NCBI GenBank assembly: GCA_027074805.1
Contig: JALTCK010000155.1
Coordinates: forward strand, 1 to 15,593
Direction of reading: 5' to 3'
Length of the DNA stretch: 15,593 nt
Source: Thermococcus sp.
GTDB lineage: Archaea > Methanobacteriota_B > Thermococci > Thermococcales > Thermococcaceae
Both the position numbers and the translations under genes were made by a program. Under the pieces are notes generated by a model that was not told where the DNA came from, did no database searches, and was given only the letters and a program-made list of their open reading frames with translations. Below, in pieces: positions 1 to 6,010 of the stretch (positions within the stretch are counted from its first letter, which is position 1; each line of letters begins with the position of its first letter).

Positions 1-180
1 CTCGCGCTCCTCCTCAGGAATGGCCTTCAGGATATCGGAGTTGCCCGGAATCTTTGAGAGGTGATACTTCCTGGAAACGACTATCTTGTAGCGGTTAAGC
101 TCCTCACGCGTCTTTATCTCGCCGGAAAGGACGACTCTCGCTATCTCCTCAACTGCCCTCCTGAAGCTCTCGCTGTCCAT
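1..180 (-). CDS. elp3: Elp3 family radical SAM/GNAT tRNA uridine-34 modification enzyme, N-terminal 60 residues (partial)
   Basis: The frame starts at ATG 178-180 and is open through base 1, giving 60 residues. They include the stretches SGEIKTREELNRYKIVVS, RKYHLSKIPGNSDILKAIP and a closing EEERE, which I recognise as the N-terminal segment of archaeal Elp3, upstream of the radical SAM domain. Elp3 uses S-adenosylmethionine and acetyl-CoA to build the cm5 side chain on wobble uridine U34 of tRNAs. The catalytic cysteines and the GNAT domain lie outside the window, so only the start of the gene is visible. A GAGGG sequence sits just before the ATG, and a TATA-like TTTTAAAA lies about 35 bp upstream. 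GTG at 187-189 is an in-frame alternative start. The gene diverges from the nif3 homologue. The identification rests on recognition of the N-terminal sequence. Confidence 0.88.
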   Translation of the reverse strand, partial: MDSESFRRAVEEIARVVLSGEIKTREELNRYKIVVSRKYHLSKIPGNSDILKAIPEEERE

Positions 181-210
181 ATCCCTCACTCTCGACCCAA
201 CTTGCCGGGC

Positions 211-222
211 GGTTTTAAAAGG
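211..222. promoter_or_regulatory. Palindromic TATA-like box probably shared by elp3 (minus) and the nif3 homologue (plus)
   Basis: TTTTAAAA at 213-220 is the clearest archaeal TATA-like element in the roughly 90-bp divergent spacer. It is its own reverse complement. A start of transcription 25 bp away would fall near 191 for elp3 (an 11-nt leader holding GAGGG) and near 241 for the plus-strand gene. A second, weaker plus-strand candidate is CATATTC around 233-239. Confidence 0.5.
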
Positions 223-235
223 GTTTGCTGGACAT

Positions 236-267
236 ATTCAGTTAGTGAATAATTCAGCGGGTGAATA
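236..267 (+). repeat. Two tandem 16-bp palindromic units, ATTCA-N5-TGAAT, operator-like
   Basis: Bases 236-251 and 252-267 are head-to-tail copies of ATTCAGnnnGTGAATA, differing only in the middle three bases (TTA versus CGG). Each copy is an inverted repeat, ATTCA-N5-TGAAT, and the junction forms a further palindrome, TGAAT-A-ATTCA (246-256). The array covers the predicted plus-strand transcription start and ends at the Shine-Dalgarno sequence of the downstream gene. This is what a repressor site would look like; the regulator is unknown. Confidence 0.55.
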
Positions 268-277
268 GGTGATGTCC

Positions 278-1030
278 ATGAACCGTGACGAACTCGTCTC
301 ATTCCTCAACGAGTACCTCAACGTATCAGCCTACCCCGACAAGTCGAGCAACGGCCTCCAGGTTGAAGGAAAGGAAGAAGTCAAGCGCGTTGCCTTCGCC
401 GTCGATACAACGCTGAGAACCATCGAACGCGCCGCAAAAGCCGGCGCCGATATGCTGGTCGTCCACCACGGCATGATATGGGGCGGCCTCGGCTACATTA
501 CCGGGATACATTACAAAAGGCTGAAGGCCCTGATGGAGAGCGGGATAAACCTCTACGCGGCGCATTTGCCCCTAGATGCACATCCGGAGGTCGGCAACAA
601 CGTCGAACTCCTGAGACTTCTCGGCCTCGAACCCAAGGAGCCCTTCGGGGAGTACAGGGGGCTCTCCGTCGGCTTCTGGGGTTCTTTCGACGAGCCTCAG
701 CCGATTGAGAATGTAGCACAAGTGATTGCGGAGAAGCTCGACGCAACTGTAAAAACCTACGAGTTCGGGAAGAGGGAGATAAAGACGGTCGGAGCGGTGA
801 GCGGGGCGGGAGCCTTCGCCCTTGAAGAGGCCTGGAGGAGGGGGATTGACCTTTTGATAACCGGTGAGTTTGGACACGCTGACTACTTAACGGCCGTGGA
901 TCTTCCCCAGAGCGTTTTAGTTGCTGGCCACTACAAGACCGAGACGCTCGGCGTCAAGGCCCTGATGGAGGTCGTGAAGGAGAAGTTCGACCTCGACGTC
1001 TTCTTCATAGACGAGCCAACCGGCCTCTGA
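278..1030 (+). CDS. Nif3-like dinuclear metal center protein (GTP cyclohydrolase I type 2 homologue, YbgI family)
   Basis: This is a 250-residue Nif3-family protein, the usual size for the short archaeal form. Counting from ATG 278, the family's metal-ligand motifs are visible: VVHHGMIWGG (H63, H64), YAAHLPLDAHPEVGNN (H96, D100) and, near the C-terminus, VAGHYKTETLG (H218, E222). Family members form toroidal hexamers with a two-metal site in each subunit. Their biochemical function is not settled, although some are annotated as GTP cyclohydrolase 1 type 2. I chose ATG 278 because AGGTGAT at 267-273 is an excellent Shine-Dalgarno sequence 4 nt upstream of it. GTG 269 and ATG 272 lie inside that sequence and are unlikely starts. 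The last 26 bp overlap the convergent gene at 1005-1370. A tandem palindrome just upstream suggests specific transcriptional control. Confidence 0.9.
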   Translation: MNRDELVSFLNEYLNVSAYPDKSSNGLQVEGKEEVKRVAFAVDTTLRTIERAAKAGADMLVVHHGMIWGGLGYITGIHYKRLKALMESGINLYAAHLPLDAHPEVGNNVELLRLLGLEPKEPFGEYRGLSVGFWGSFDEPQPIENVAQVIAEKLDATVKTYEFGKREIKTVGAVSGAGAFALEEAWRRGIDLLITGEFGHADYLTAVDLPQSVLVAGHYKTETLGVKALMEVVKEKFDLDVFFIDEPTGL

Positions 1031-1370
1031 GCCCCTCCAGAACTTCTTTCTCCTTCAGAATCCTGAGGGAAACTCCGAGCTCGCTGGCGTAGTTGATTAT
1101 CCAGCCCGGCTTTGAGTTGAAGTTAGAAACAACCCAGAGCTCGGGAAAGCCTGCCCTGTGTGCCTTTACCACGTCGTAGAGCAGCCTCTGGGGAAACCAC
1201 TTGAAAGAGGCCTCGAGTTCTATCGCGAGGAGCTTATTCTCCCCGTCTAGGACGGCTATATCTATCCGAGTGCCGTCTCCCGTCCTGTACTCCGGAACCG
1301 CCTTTAGGCCGAACTGCTCCGAGAGCGCGATGATTTCCCTCGTTAGGGTTTTGACCTTGATTTTGAACAC
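1005..1370 (-). CDS. Small PD-(D/E)XK nuclease-fold-like protein of unknown function
   Basis: This 121-residue protein has a pattern typical of the restriction-endonuclease fold: TRIDIAVLD (D37) followed by LLAIELEAS (E51, E53), then a QRLLYD segment (Q61, Y65) resembling the QxxxY motif of RecB-type nucleases, and a hydrophobic strand ELWVVSNF. The canonical ExK lysine is replaced by glutamate (ELE), so catalysis is uncertain. The start is GTG 1368-1370; no in-frame start is possible upstream because a TGA, the stop of the preceding permease gene, closes the frame at 1389-1391. The 18-nt gap suggests co-transcription with the two membrane proteins at 1389-2598. The 3' end overlaps the convergent nif3 homologue. 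I do not recognise a named family; the fold call is inferred from motif spacing. Confidence 0.7.
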   Translation of the reverse strand: MFKIKVKTLTREIIALSEQFGLKAVPEYRTGDGTRIDIAVLDGENKLLAIELEASFKWFPQRLLYDVVKAHRAGFPELWVVSNFNSKPGWIINYASELGVSLRILKEKEVLEGLRGRLARL

Positions 1371-1388
1371 CCCAATGAACTGCTTGTT

Positions 1389-2045
1389 TCACCTTAAGTC
1401 TTTTCTGCTGAAGATTACCATCGAGAGACCCACGTAAAATCCTATCGAGACAAGAACAGTCAGCACGTCCTCCCTAGAGAGGGTTCCGTTGAGGAAAGCG
1501 TTCGTGAGAGAAAGCACTGGTAGGAGAAGCTTCCCGGCAAGATTAGGGGAAGAAAGCTCGATCATCACCCCGAAAAACGCGAAGACCACGCTCACAGACC
1601 AGATGATCCTAAGCTCCCAGCGGAGAAAGATCGCAGGCAGAAGGGAGAAGGCGGAAACACTGAGAAGGAAGAGGATTAAGACGAGGGCCGAGAGCTTAAC
1701 GGCGTGAAGGTTGGGGTAATAGTGCCACTCGATGGGCATGGCAATCGATGCAAAGAGCAGGGAGAGCAACGCAACCGCCCCGAAGTGCTGGAGGAGCGCC
1801 GAAAACCTCCTTATCGGTTTTGACATGACGAGTGGTTCCTCAGGAAGCTCGGTCGCGTGGAAGGCTATCAGAATACCCCCAAAAATTGCCATGAAGAAGG
1901 TGTAGTTGTCCACCACCATCTCGGGCGTCAGAACCTTATCCGGGTCACTGAAGAAGCTCACGGTGTAGAGAACCGCGATGAGGAAGAGGCCGTAGAGGGT
2001 TTTTGAGTGAAGGTACTTCCTGAACTCAAGGTTGACCAGCCACAT
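1389..2045 (-). CDS. ABC-2-like multi-pass membrane protein (putative permease subunit), second of a pair
   Basis: This 218-residue hydrophobic protein has about six predicted membrane segments (for example around LYGLFLIAVLYTVSFF, FMAIFGGILIAF, ALVLILFLLSVSAFSLL and VLTVLVSIGFYVGLSMVIF). It opens with a short amphipathic segment, MWLVNLEFRKYLHSK, and ends with FSRKDLR. Both features, and the charged loop near EEPLVMSKPIRR, recall ABC-2 type transport permeases. A strong GGAGGAG (within 2051-2060) lies 5 nt before ATG 2043-2045, inside the last codons of the upstream gene. Only one base separates that gene's stop from this start, so the two are translationally coupled. The N-terminus resembles that of the neighbour, so they are probably paralogues that may form a heterodimer. 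No ATP-binding subunit is encoded nearby. The substrate is unknown. Confidence 0.72.
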   Translation of the reverse strand: MWLVNLEFRKYLHSKTLYGLFLIAVLYTVSFFSDPDKVLTPEMVVDNYTFFMAIFGGILIAFHATELPEEPLVMSKPIRRFSALLQHFGAVALLSLLFASIAMPIEWHYYPNLHAVKLSALVLILFLLSVSAFSLLPAIFLRWELRIIWSVSVVFAFFGVMIELSSPNLAGKLLLPVLSLTNAFLNGTLSREDVLTVLVSIGFYVGLSMVIFSRKDLR

Positions 2046-2046
2046 T

Positions 2047-2598
2047 TCAACTCCTCCTCCATTTGCGTTTTTTCATAGCTCCAAGGTAGAGCAGGGAGTA
2101 AAGGCTCATCGAGAGAAGCTGATAATCAACGCCGTGATACGATGCAAGGATTGGGTTCCAGAGTGAAATGAGCGGCGAGAGGCCAAGGAGCGGAAAGAAT
2201 GTTATGAGGAAGAGGATGGGCAACACGGCAGATAACTTTACGTTGATTCCAAGACTCCCGAAGAAAAGGCCCGCAGAAACGCCTGAAGCTGCCATAAGTA
2301 ATGCGTTGAAAAAGTTTTTCGTGAAAACAAAAGGGCCAAGAGGAAGTAGAAAGACAAGCAGGTATGAGGACATCAGGCTAAGGGAGTGTCCAAGCCTCGA
2401 CACGGGATTCTTGAGCTCAAGAATGGCGTTATTAAAGGCTGTTGAACAGATTGGAAAGGCAAGGATGAACAGGAACAGGGAGTACGTCATCGCGGGAGTT
2501 GTTGAGGGAGAATCAAGTCCGTAAAGGATAGAAATCACGAAAAGCAGAACCGCGAGCTTGGTGAGTTTCCTTAAACGAACCTCAACAAGCCAGAGCAA
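2047..2598 (-). CDS. ABC-2-like multi-pass membrane protein (putative permease subunit), first of a pair
   Basis: This hydrophobic protein of 183 residues (from TTG 2596-2598) has about five to six membrane segments, including KLAVLLFVISILYGL, YSLFLFILAFPI, LLVFLLPLGPFVF and VLPILFLITFFPLLGL, and a basic C-terminus, KKRKWRRS. The open frame extends to a TTG at 2614-2616. I prefer TTG 2598 because GGGGA at 2606-2610 is suitably spaced, because the protein then begins LWLVEVRLRK and aligns with MWLVNLEFRK of the next gene, and because a TATA-like element near 2630-2637 puts the transcript start at about 2608. It is followed after 1 nt by its paralogue. An ABC-2-type role is inferred from topology and the paired arrangement, without a visible ATPase gene. 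Substrate and function are unknown. Confidence 0.65.
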   Translation of the reverse strand: MLWLVEVRLRKLTKLAVLLFVISILYGLDSPSTTPAMTYSLFLFILAFPICSTAFNNAILELKNPVSRLGHSLSLMSSYLLVFLLPLGPFVFTKNFFNALLMAASGVSAGLFFGSLGINVKLSAVLPILFLITFFPLLGLSPLISLWNPILASYHGVDYQLLSMSLYSLLYLGAMKKRKWRRS

Positions 2599-2627
2599 TG
2601 CACATTCCCCAACCAAAAACGAAGGAA

Positions 2628-2638
2628 AGTTTAAAAGA
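2628..2638 (-). promoter_or_regulatory. TATA-like promoter of the membrane-protein pair
   Basis: On the minus strand CTTTTAAACTT (2628-2637) is a good archaeal TATA element, lying between the alaS stop (2658) and the first permease. It predicts a transcription start near 2608 with a leader of about 10 nt, so the permease group can be transcribed independently of alaS. Confidence 0.45.
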
Positions 2639-2657
2639 CTTACTCAAAAGCGTGAAA

Positions 2658-5399
2658 TTAGAGAAGGGCTTTCCTCACTTCCGCTATCGCCCCCTCAGCC
2701 TTCAGAGAGTTCTTTATCCTGCCCTGCGCCAATTCCTTCCTTCCGCCTCCGCCGCCACCGGCAACGCTAGTTATAACCTTCGCCAGCTCTCCGGCCTTTA
2801 TGTCGAGGGTATCGCCAACGGCCACGACGAAGTGTCCCTCCCTGCTTATCAGCACTATGACGCGCTTTTCTTTCCTGAGCCTGTTGGCCGCTTCGCGGAG
2901 GTCGTCCATCGTTCCTTCAACGACCGCGCCGAGGAACTCTATCTCGCCAACCTTCTCGACCTTGTTTTCAAGCTCGTAGACAAGGAGATTCGCCAGCTCT
3001 TTCCTCAGCTTCTCGGCCTCTTTTCTTGCCTCCTTCCACTCGTTGAAGAACCTCTCAGCAGTTTCAGGAACCTTCTCGGGCGGAACGCGGAAGATTTCGG
3101 CCGTTCTCTTGAGGAGCTTTTCCGTCTCCTGCATCCAGTTTATAGCCGCTTCACCGGCCGCGAAAACAATGCGCTCAACACCGTCCTGTATGCGCTCCGT
3201 CCTTAGGATCTTTATCGGACCGATAAGCCCGGTGTTCGGCAGGTGCGTTCCGCCGCAGGCCTGGACGTCCCAGTCCTCAATCTTGAGAACGCGAATAACC
3301 CTTCCCGGAACGACTCCACCCTGGTACAGGCGGAAGCCGTACTTTTGCTCGGCCTCTGTCCTCGGGAGCCACTCCCACCTGACCGGCCTGTTCTCCATTA
3401 CGACGCGGTTGGCAAGGCGCTCTATCTCCCTCAGCTCTTCCCCGGTTATGCGCTTGTAGTGGGAGATGTCCAGGCGAGCCCAGTCCGTGTGGAGCTGTGA
3501 GCCGGCCTGCCAGACGTGTTTGCCGAGAACCCTAACCAGGGCACCCATGAGGACGTGGGTTCCCGTGTGGTGACGCATGTGCTGGATCCTCCTGTCCCAG
3601 TCAAGCCTTCCGTGAACCTTAACTCCTGGCTTGAAGAGCTCAGGCCTATCAACCCTGTGGAGGATTACCTTTCCGACCTTCTGGACGTTGGTGACCTTGA
3701 CCTCCTCGCCCTCAACGCTCAAAACGCCGGTGTCGTATGGCTGACCGCCGCCCTCGGGGTAGAAGGCCGTCTGGTTGAGGACGACCCAGTCGTCTATTAC
3801 CTTGAGCACCTCGGCATCGAACTCCTTCATGAAGGGATCCTCGTAGTAGAGCGTCCTCGTGTCCGGCAGATCCTTGACTAGCTCGAAGTCCACGACATAT
3901 TCCCCAGCCGTCCTCTTCTCCATTTTCTCTGCTTTCTCAGCGATGAGAGTGTAGAAATTGTCTGGTATCTCGACTTTTACGCCTTCCTTATGGGCAACCT
4001 CTGCGACTATCTCCGGCGTTAGTCCGTGGCTCTCGTAGAAGAGGATGAGCTTTTCCAGTGGGAGTTCATCAATGCCTTTCTTCTTGAGCTTCGCTATCTC
4101 GCGCTTCACGAGGTCGCTTCCCCTCCTCAAAGTCTCCTGGTAACGCTTCTCTTCTACGTTGATTATGTCGAGGATAACGTCTTCCATCTCCTTGAACTCT
4201 GGGAAGGTTGGGGAGAGCTCCTTTATGTGAAGAGCAACAATTTCACTCAGGGGAAGTTCCAGTCCGAGCTCGCGGAGGTGCCTTATGCTCTTCCTAATCA
4301 GCAACCGCGCCAGATAGCCGGCCTTAACGTTGGAGGGAATTACACCATCGGCAAGCATGAAGGTAAGGGCCTTGGTGTGATCAGCTATCGCGTAAACCAA
4401 TTCGTAGGGTCTAACAACCCCCTCGAGCTCCTCAATGGTTATTCCCACCTTGTTCGCAACCTGTTCCCTCAAATAGCGCAAGTCTCCCATATCCTCGATG
4501 TCAAACATTCCAGCCAAGCGAGAGTTCTCCATGAGGATGCTCTCGTCTATCTTCTCTATACCCGCCATCCTCTTGAGCGGCTCGACGACGTAGCCGAGAA
4601 CCGCATCGTAGGCAGTAGGCGTTCCCTGGCTCATCCAAACGAGCCTCTCAAGGCCGTAGCCTGTGTCGACAACGCGAGTCTCCATCGGGACGTAGTAGTC
4701 GCCCTTTATCTCGACGACCTGGCTCGGGTCGGCGTTTTCGGGGGCCTTCTTGTACTGCATGAAAACGAGGGTAGCAACCTCGAGGCCACGGTAGAGCACC
4801 TCGAAGGCAGGTCCCGCGTTTCCTCCGCCGGCCCAGGGGTTCTCCTTGAAGGTTATGTCCTCGGCCTTCATTCCGAGTTCCTTGGTGAAGAACTCGAAGG
4901 CAAGCTCGACCGTCTCGTCCATCCAGTAGATCGGCTTGCCCGGGTAGTTGAACGCATGATGCGCCATCATCTCGAATATCGTGAAGTGCCTGCCGGTTAT
5001 TCCGACGTTGTCTATGTCGGTAAAGCGAATCGAGGGCTGGCTTATGGTGAGAGGGTTGGCTGGAGGATCAGCCTCACCGCTTATGACCCACGGCTGGAAG
5101 TCCATGATTGAAGCTCCAACTAGAAGGACATCATCTCTCCAGCGCGGAAGAACCGGGAAGCGCTTAACCCTCCCATGGCCGTGCTTCTCAAAGAAGTTGA
5201 GGAACTTCTCACGCATCTCCTCGAGGGAATACTTCTTTGGTATTCCCGGCTTCCCAATAAAGGAGTACTCGTCACAGGGCGGATCCCCGCAGGTCTCTCT
5301 GTCAGGGTCTAGTGTCCAGAAAAACTTACCACACTTGGGACACTGCTTTCTGATCCATCCTTCTTCCCTAAACATTCTAGTACTCATGTCCATGCTCAT
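2658..5399 (-). CDS. alaS: Alanyl-tRNA synthetase, archaeal type
   Basis: This 913-residue class II synthetase attaches alanine to tRNA-Ala. It matches the long archaeal form. An N-terminal zinc ribbon (CPKCGKFFW followed by ETCGDPPC) precedes the catalytic core with FTDIDNVGITGRHFTIFE (motif 2 region) and TGYGLERLVWMSQG (motif 3). The editing domain carries RHHTGTHVL and CGGTHLPNTG, the zinc-dependent deacylase ligands that remove mischarged Ser and Gly. The C-terminal C-Ala region ends with a glycine-rich AGGGGGGRKELAQG. I place the start at ATG 5397-5399 because GGGGTGA (5405-5411) is a Shine-Dalgarno sequence 5 nt upstream; the longer frame to GTG 5408 starts inside it. Further in-frame ATGs at 5393, 5387 and 5375 are possible. 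An AT-rich box, AACCTTAATA, at 5441-5450 probably gives it its own promoter. Confidence 0.97.
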   Translation of the reverse strand: MSMDMSTRMFREEGWIRKQCPKCGKFFWTLDPDRETCGDPPCDEYSFIGKPGIPKKYSLEEMREKFLNFFEKHGHGRVKRFPVLPRWRDDVLLVGASIMDFQPWVISGEADPPANPLTISQPSIRFTDIDNVGITGRHFTIFEMMAHHAFNYPGKPIYWMDETVELAFEFFTKELGMKAEDITFKENPWAGGGNAGPAFEVLYRGLEVATLVFMQYKKAPENADPSQVVEIKGDYYVPMETRVVDTGYGLERLVWMSQGTPTAYDAVLGYVVEPLKRMAGIEKIDESILMENSRLAGMFDIEDMGDLRYLREQVANKVGITIEELEGVVRPYELVYAIADHTKALTFMLADGVIPSNVKAGYLARLLIRKSIRHLRELGLELPLSEIVALHIKELSPTFPEFKEMEDVILDIINVEEKRYQETLRRGSDLVKREIAKLKKKGIDELPLEKLILFYESHGLTPEIVAEVAHKEGVKVEIPDNFYTLIAEKAEKMEKRTAGEYVVDFELVKDLPDTRTLYYEDPFMKEFDAEVLKVIDDWVVLNQTAFYPEGGGQPYDTGVLSVEGEEVKVTNVQKVGKVILHRVDRPELFKPGVKVHGRLDWDRRIQHMRHHTGTHVLMGALVRVLGKHVWQAGSQLHTDWARLDISHYKRITGEELREIERLANRVVMENRPVRWEWLPRTEAEQKYGFRLYQGGVVPGRVIRVLKIEDWDVQACGGTHLPNTGLIGPIKILRTERIQDGVERIVFAAGEAAINWMQETEKLLKRTAEIFRVPPEKVPETAERFFNEWKEARKEAEKLRKELANLLVYELENKVEKVGEIEFLGAVVEGTMDDLREAANRLRKEKRVIVLISREGHFVVAVGDTLDIKAGELAKVITSVAGGGGGGRKELAQGRIKNSLKAEGAIAEVRKALL

Positions 5400-5440
5400 T
5401 ATCCTCACCCCATCAACTGCACTAAGAAAAGCAGGAAGGC

Positions 5441-5450
5441 TATTAAGGTT
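5441..5450 (-). promoter_or_regulatory. alaS: TATA-like promoter of alaS
   Basis: AACCTTAATA, read on the minus strand and preceded by GAAA, lies about 45 bp before the chosen alaS ATG. A transcription start 25 bp downstream (near 5420) leaves a leader of about 20 nt that includes the GGGGTGA ribosome-binding site. Confidence 0.45.
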
Positions 5451-5453
5451 TTC

Positions 5454-5747
5454 TCACTCTCCCATGTCTGACCTCAGGTCTATCTCAACATCCTCAAATC
5501 TGTCCTCATCCACGACAACTAGAGGCAGCTTGAGGCTCTTAAGGAGGTCTATTAATGCCTTCTCCCGTCTCTCGAGGAGCTCCACCTTGTGCCTTAGGTT
5601 CGCGTTCTCTATACTCAGGCTTGTGACCTCTTCGCTCTTCCTCTTGAGCTGCATCTTGAGCTCGATTATCTCCTCCTCGAGCTCCACGACGGACCTCTCT
5701 AGCCTCTCCACCTCAAGGTAAAGATCCCTACACAGCCATCTCTTCAT
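5454..5747 (-). CDS. Small coiled-coil protein of unknown function upstream of alaS
   Basis: This is a 97-residue protein that I cannot name. Residues from about 8 to 75 form an almost continuous heptad pattern rich in Leu, Glu and Lys (VERLERSVVELEEEIIELK, then LRHKVELLERREKALIDLL), followed by a short hydrophobic strand, LPLVVVDED, and an acidic tail. It probably dimerises through a coiled coil; no catalytic motif is visible. ATG 5745-5747 has no Shine-Dalgarno sequence. A well-placed AAGGAG with a 6-nt spacer instead precedes ATG 5799-5801 in the same frame, but that reading meets TGA after nine codons (5772-5774). The gene may therefore have lost its original start to a nonsense change, be re-initiated, or share its leader with a small RNA. 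It ends 45 bp before the longest alaS frame. Confidence 0.6.
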   Translation of the reverse strand: MKRWLCRDLYLEVERLERSVVELEEEIIELKMQLKRKSEEVTSLSIENANLRHKVELLERREKALIDLLKSLKLPLVVVDEDRFEDVEIDLRSDMGE

Positions 5748-5807
5748 TTCGGTCAGCCCCGCGAAACCTCTTCATCCATCAGGGGGCTCCAGACTCATCA
5801 TCCCAAA
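5747..5807 (-). ncRNA. Candidate C/D-box guide sRNA (competing explanation: broken leader ORF)
   Basis: On the minus strand the segment contains a perfect C box ATGATGA (5795-5801), a 12-nt spacer, a D' box CTGA (5779-5782), a C'-like TGGATGA (5772-5778), a 15-nt spacer and a D box CTGA (5753-5756). The flanks TTTGGG and CCGAAA can pair apart from one G-G mismatch, closing a terminal stem. The total of about 61 nt is typical of archaeal methylation guides. Against this, the D'-C' gap is shorter than usual, and the same bases read as a plausible translation start. The two potential guides are 5783-5794 and 5757-5771. Confidence 0.33.
5772..5801 (-). other. Nine-codon upstream ORF, in frame with the coiled-coil gene and ended by TGA
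   Basis: ATG 5799-5801 follows AAGGAG (5808-5813) with a 6-nt spacer, the same spacing seen at other starts in this window. It encodes MMSLEPPDG and then TGA (5772-5774). Beyond the stop the same frame continues through eight sense codons into the ATG of the coiled-coil gene. It could be a leader peptide, a nonsense-mutated N-terminus, or a chance reading of an sRNA gene. Confidence 0.45.
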
Positions 5808-5878
5808 CTCCTTCTCAGCTGTCCTAGCTTATGCCTAAGGTCTCATAAGTCTTTGCCCATTTTTTTCAAGATATGAAC

Positions 5879-5900
5879 TGAATTTCTTTTATAAAATTCA
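5879..5900. repeat. Inverted repeat TGAATTT-N8-AAATTCA upstream of the symporter promoter
   Basis: Seven-base perfect arms at 5879-5885 and 5894-5900 flank CTTTTATA. The element sits 10 bp upstream of the main TATA box (5910-5917). Its dyad symmetry and AT-rich centre resemble sites of Lrp/AsnC-type archaeal regulators in general form, but I cannot assign a regulator. In AT-rich DNA such arms can also arise by chance. Confidence 0.35.
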
Positions 5901-5903
5901 AGG

Positions 5904-5917
5904 TTAAAGTTTAAAAG
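5904..5917 (+). promoter_or_regulatory. BRE/TATA promoter of the symporter-PLP enzyme operon
   Basis: TTAAAG followed by TTTAAAAG (5910-5917) is the best plus-strand BRE/TATA match in the spacer. It predicts transcription start near 5938, giving a leader of about 70 nt before ATG 6011. Confidence 0.5.
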
Positions 5918-5934
5918 CATCAATGACATAAACG

Positions 5935-5946
5935 TACTGTTCAGTA
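5935..5946. promoter_or_regulatory. Small palindrome TACTG-TT-CAGTA at the predicted transcription start
   Basis: Perfect 5-bp arms with a 2-bp centre are located at 5940.5, at the position where transcription from the TATA box at 5910-5917 should begin. A protein bound here would block initiation, so it is a candidate operator for the transport operon. Confidence 0.35.
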
Positions 5947-6010
5947 TAAGAATGCACAATATACGAGGAAGCAGAACATGATTGTTCATTGCATGGTGGA
6001 GGTGTTCGGT

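Larger units (their letters stand above)
5748..5977. other. Divergent intergenic region between the coiled-coil gene and the symporter operon
   Basis: The side nearer the coiled-coil gene (5748-5813) holds the candidate sRNA/leader ORF. The middle (5853-5930) is strongly AT-rich and holds two TATA-like elements (5887-5896 and 5910-5917) and a long inverted repeat. The right side holds a small palindrome and the AGCS leader. No further gene is visible. Confidence 0.6.

Noticed and set aside
2598..3206. Plus-strand open frame of about 200 codons antisense to alaS and its 3' spacer
   Set aside because: It is a shadow of alaS; no ribosome-binding site and no protein-like features.
4026..5111. 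361-codon open frame on the plus strand, opposite alaS
   Set aside because: It lies entirely antisense to the well-supported alaS gene, has no recognisable motif, and is explained by the codon usage of the opposite strand.
5772..5774. In-frame TGA as a selenocysteine or pyrrolysine-type recoding site
   Set aside because: TGA would mean selenocysteine, which Thermococcales are not known to use, and I see no supporting downstream element. A nonsense change, re-initiation or an sRNA gene explains it more simply.
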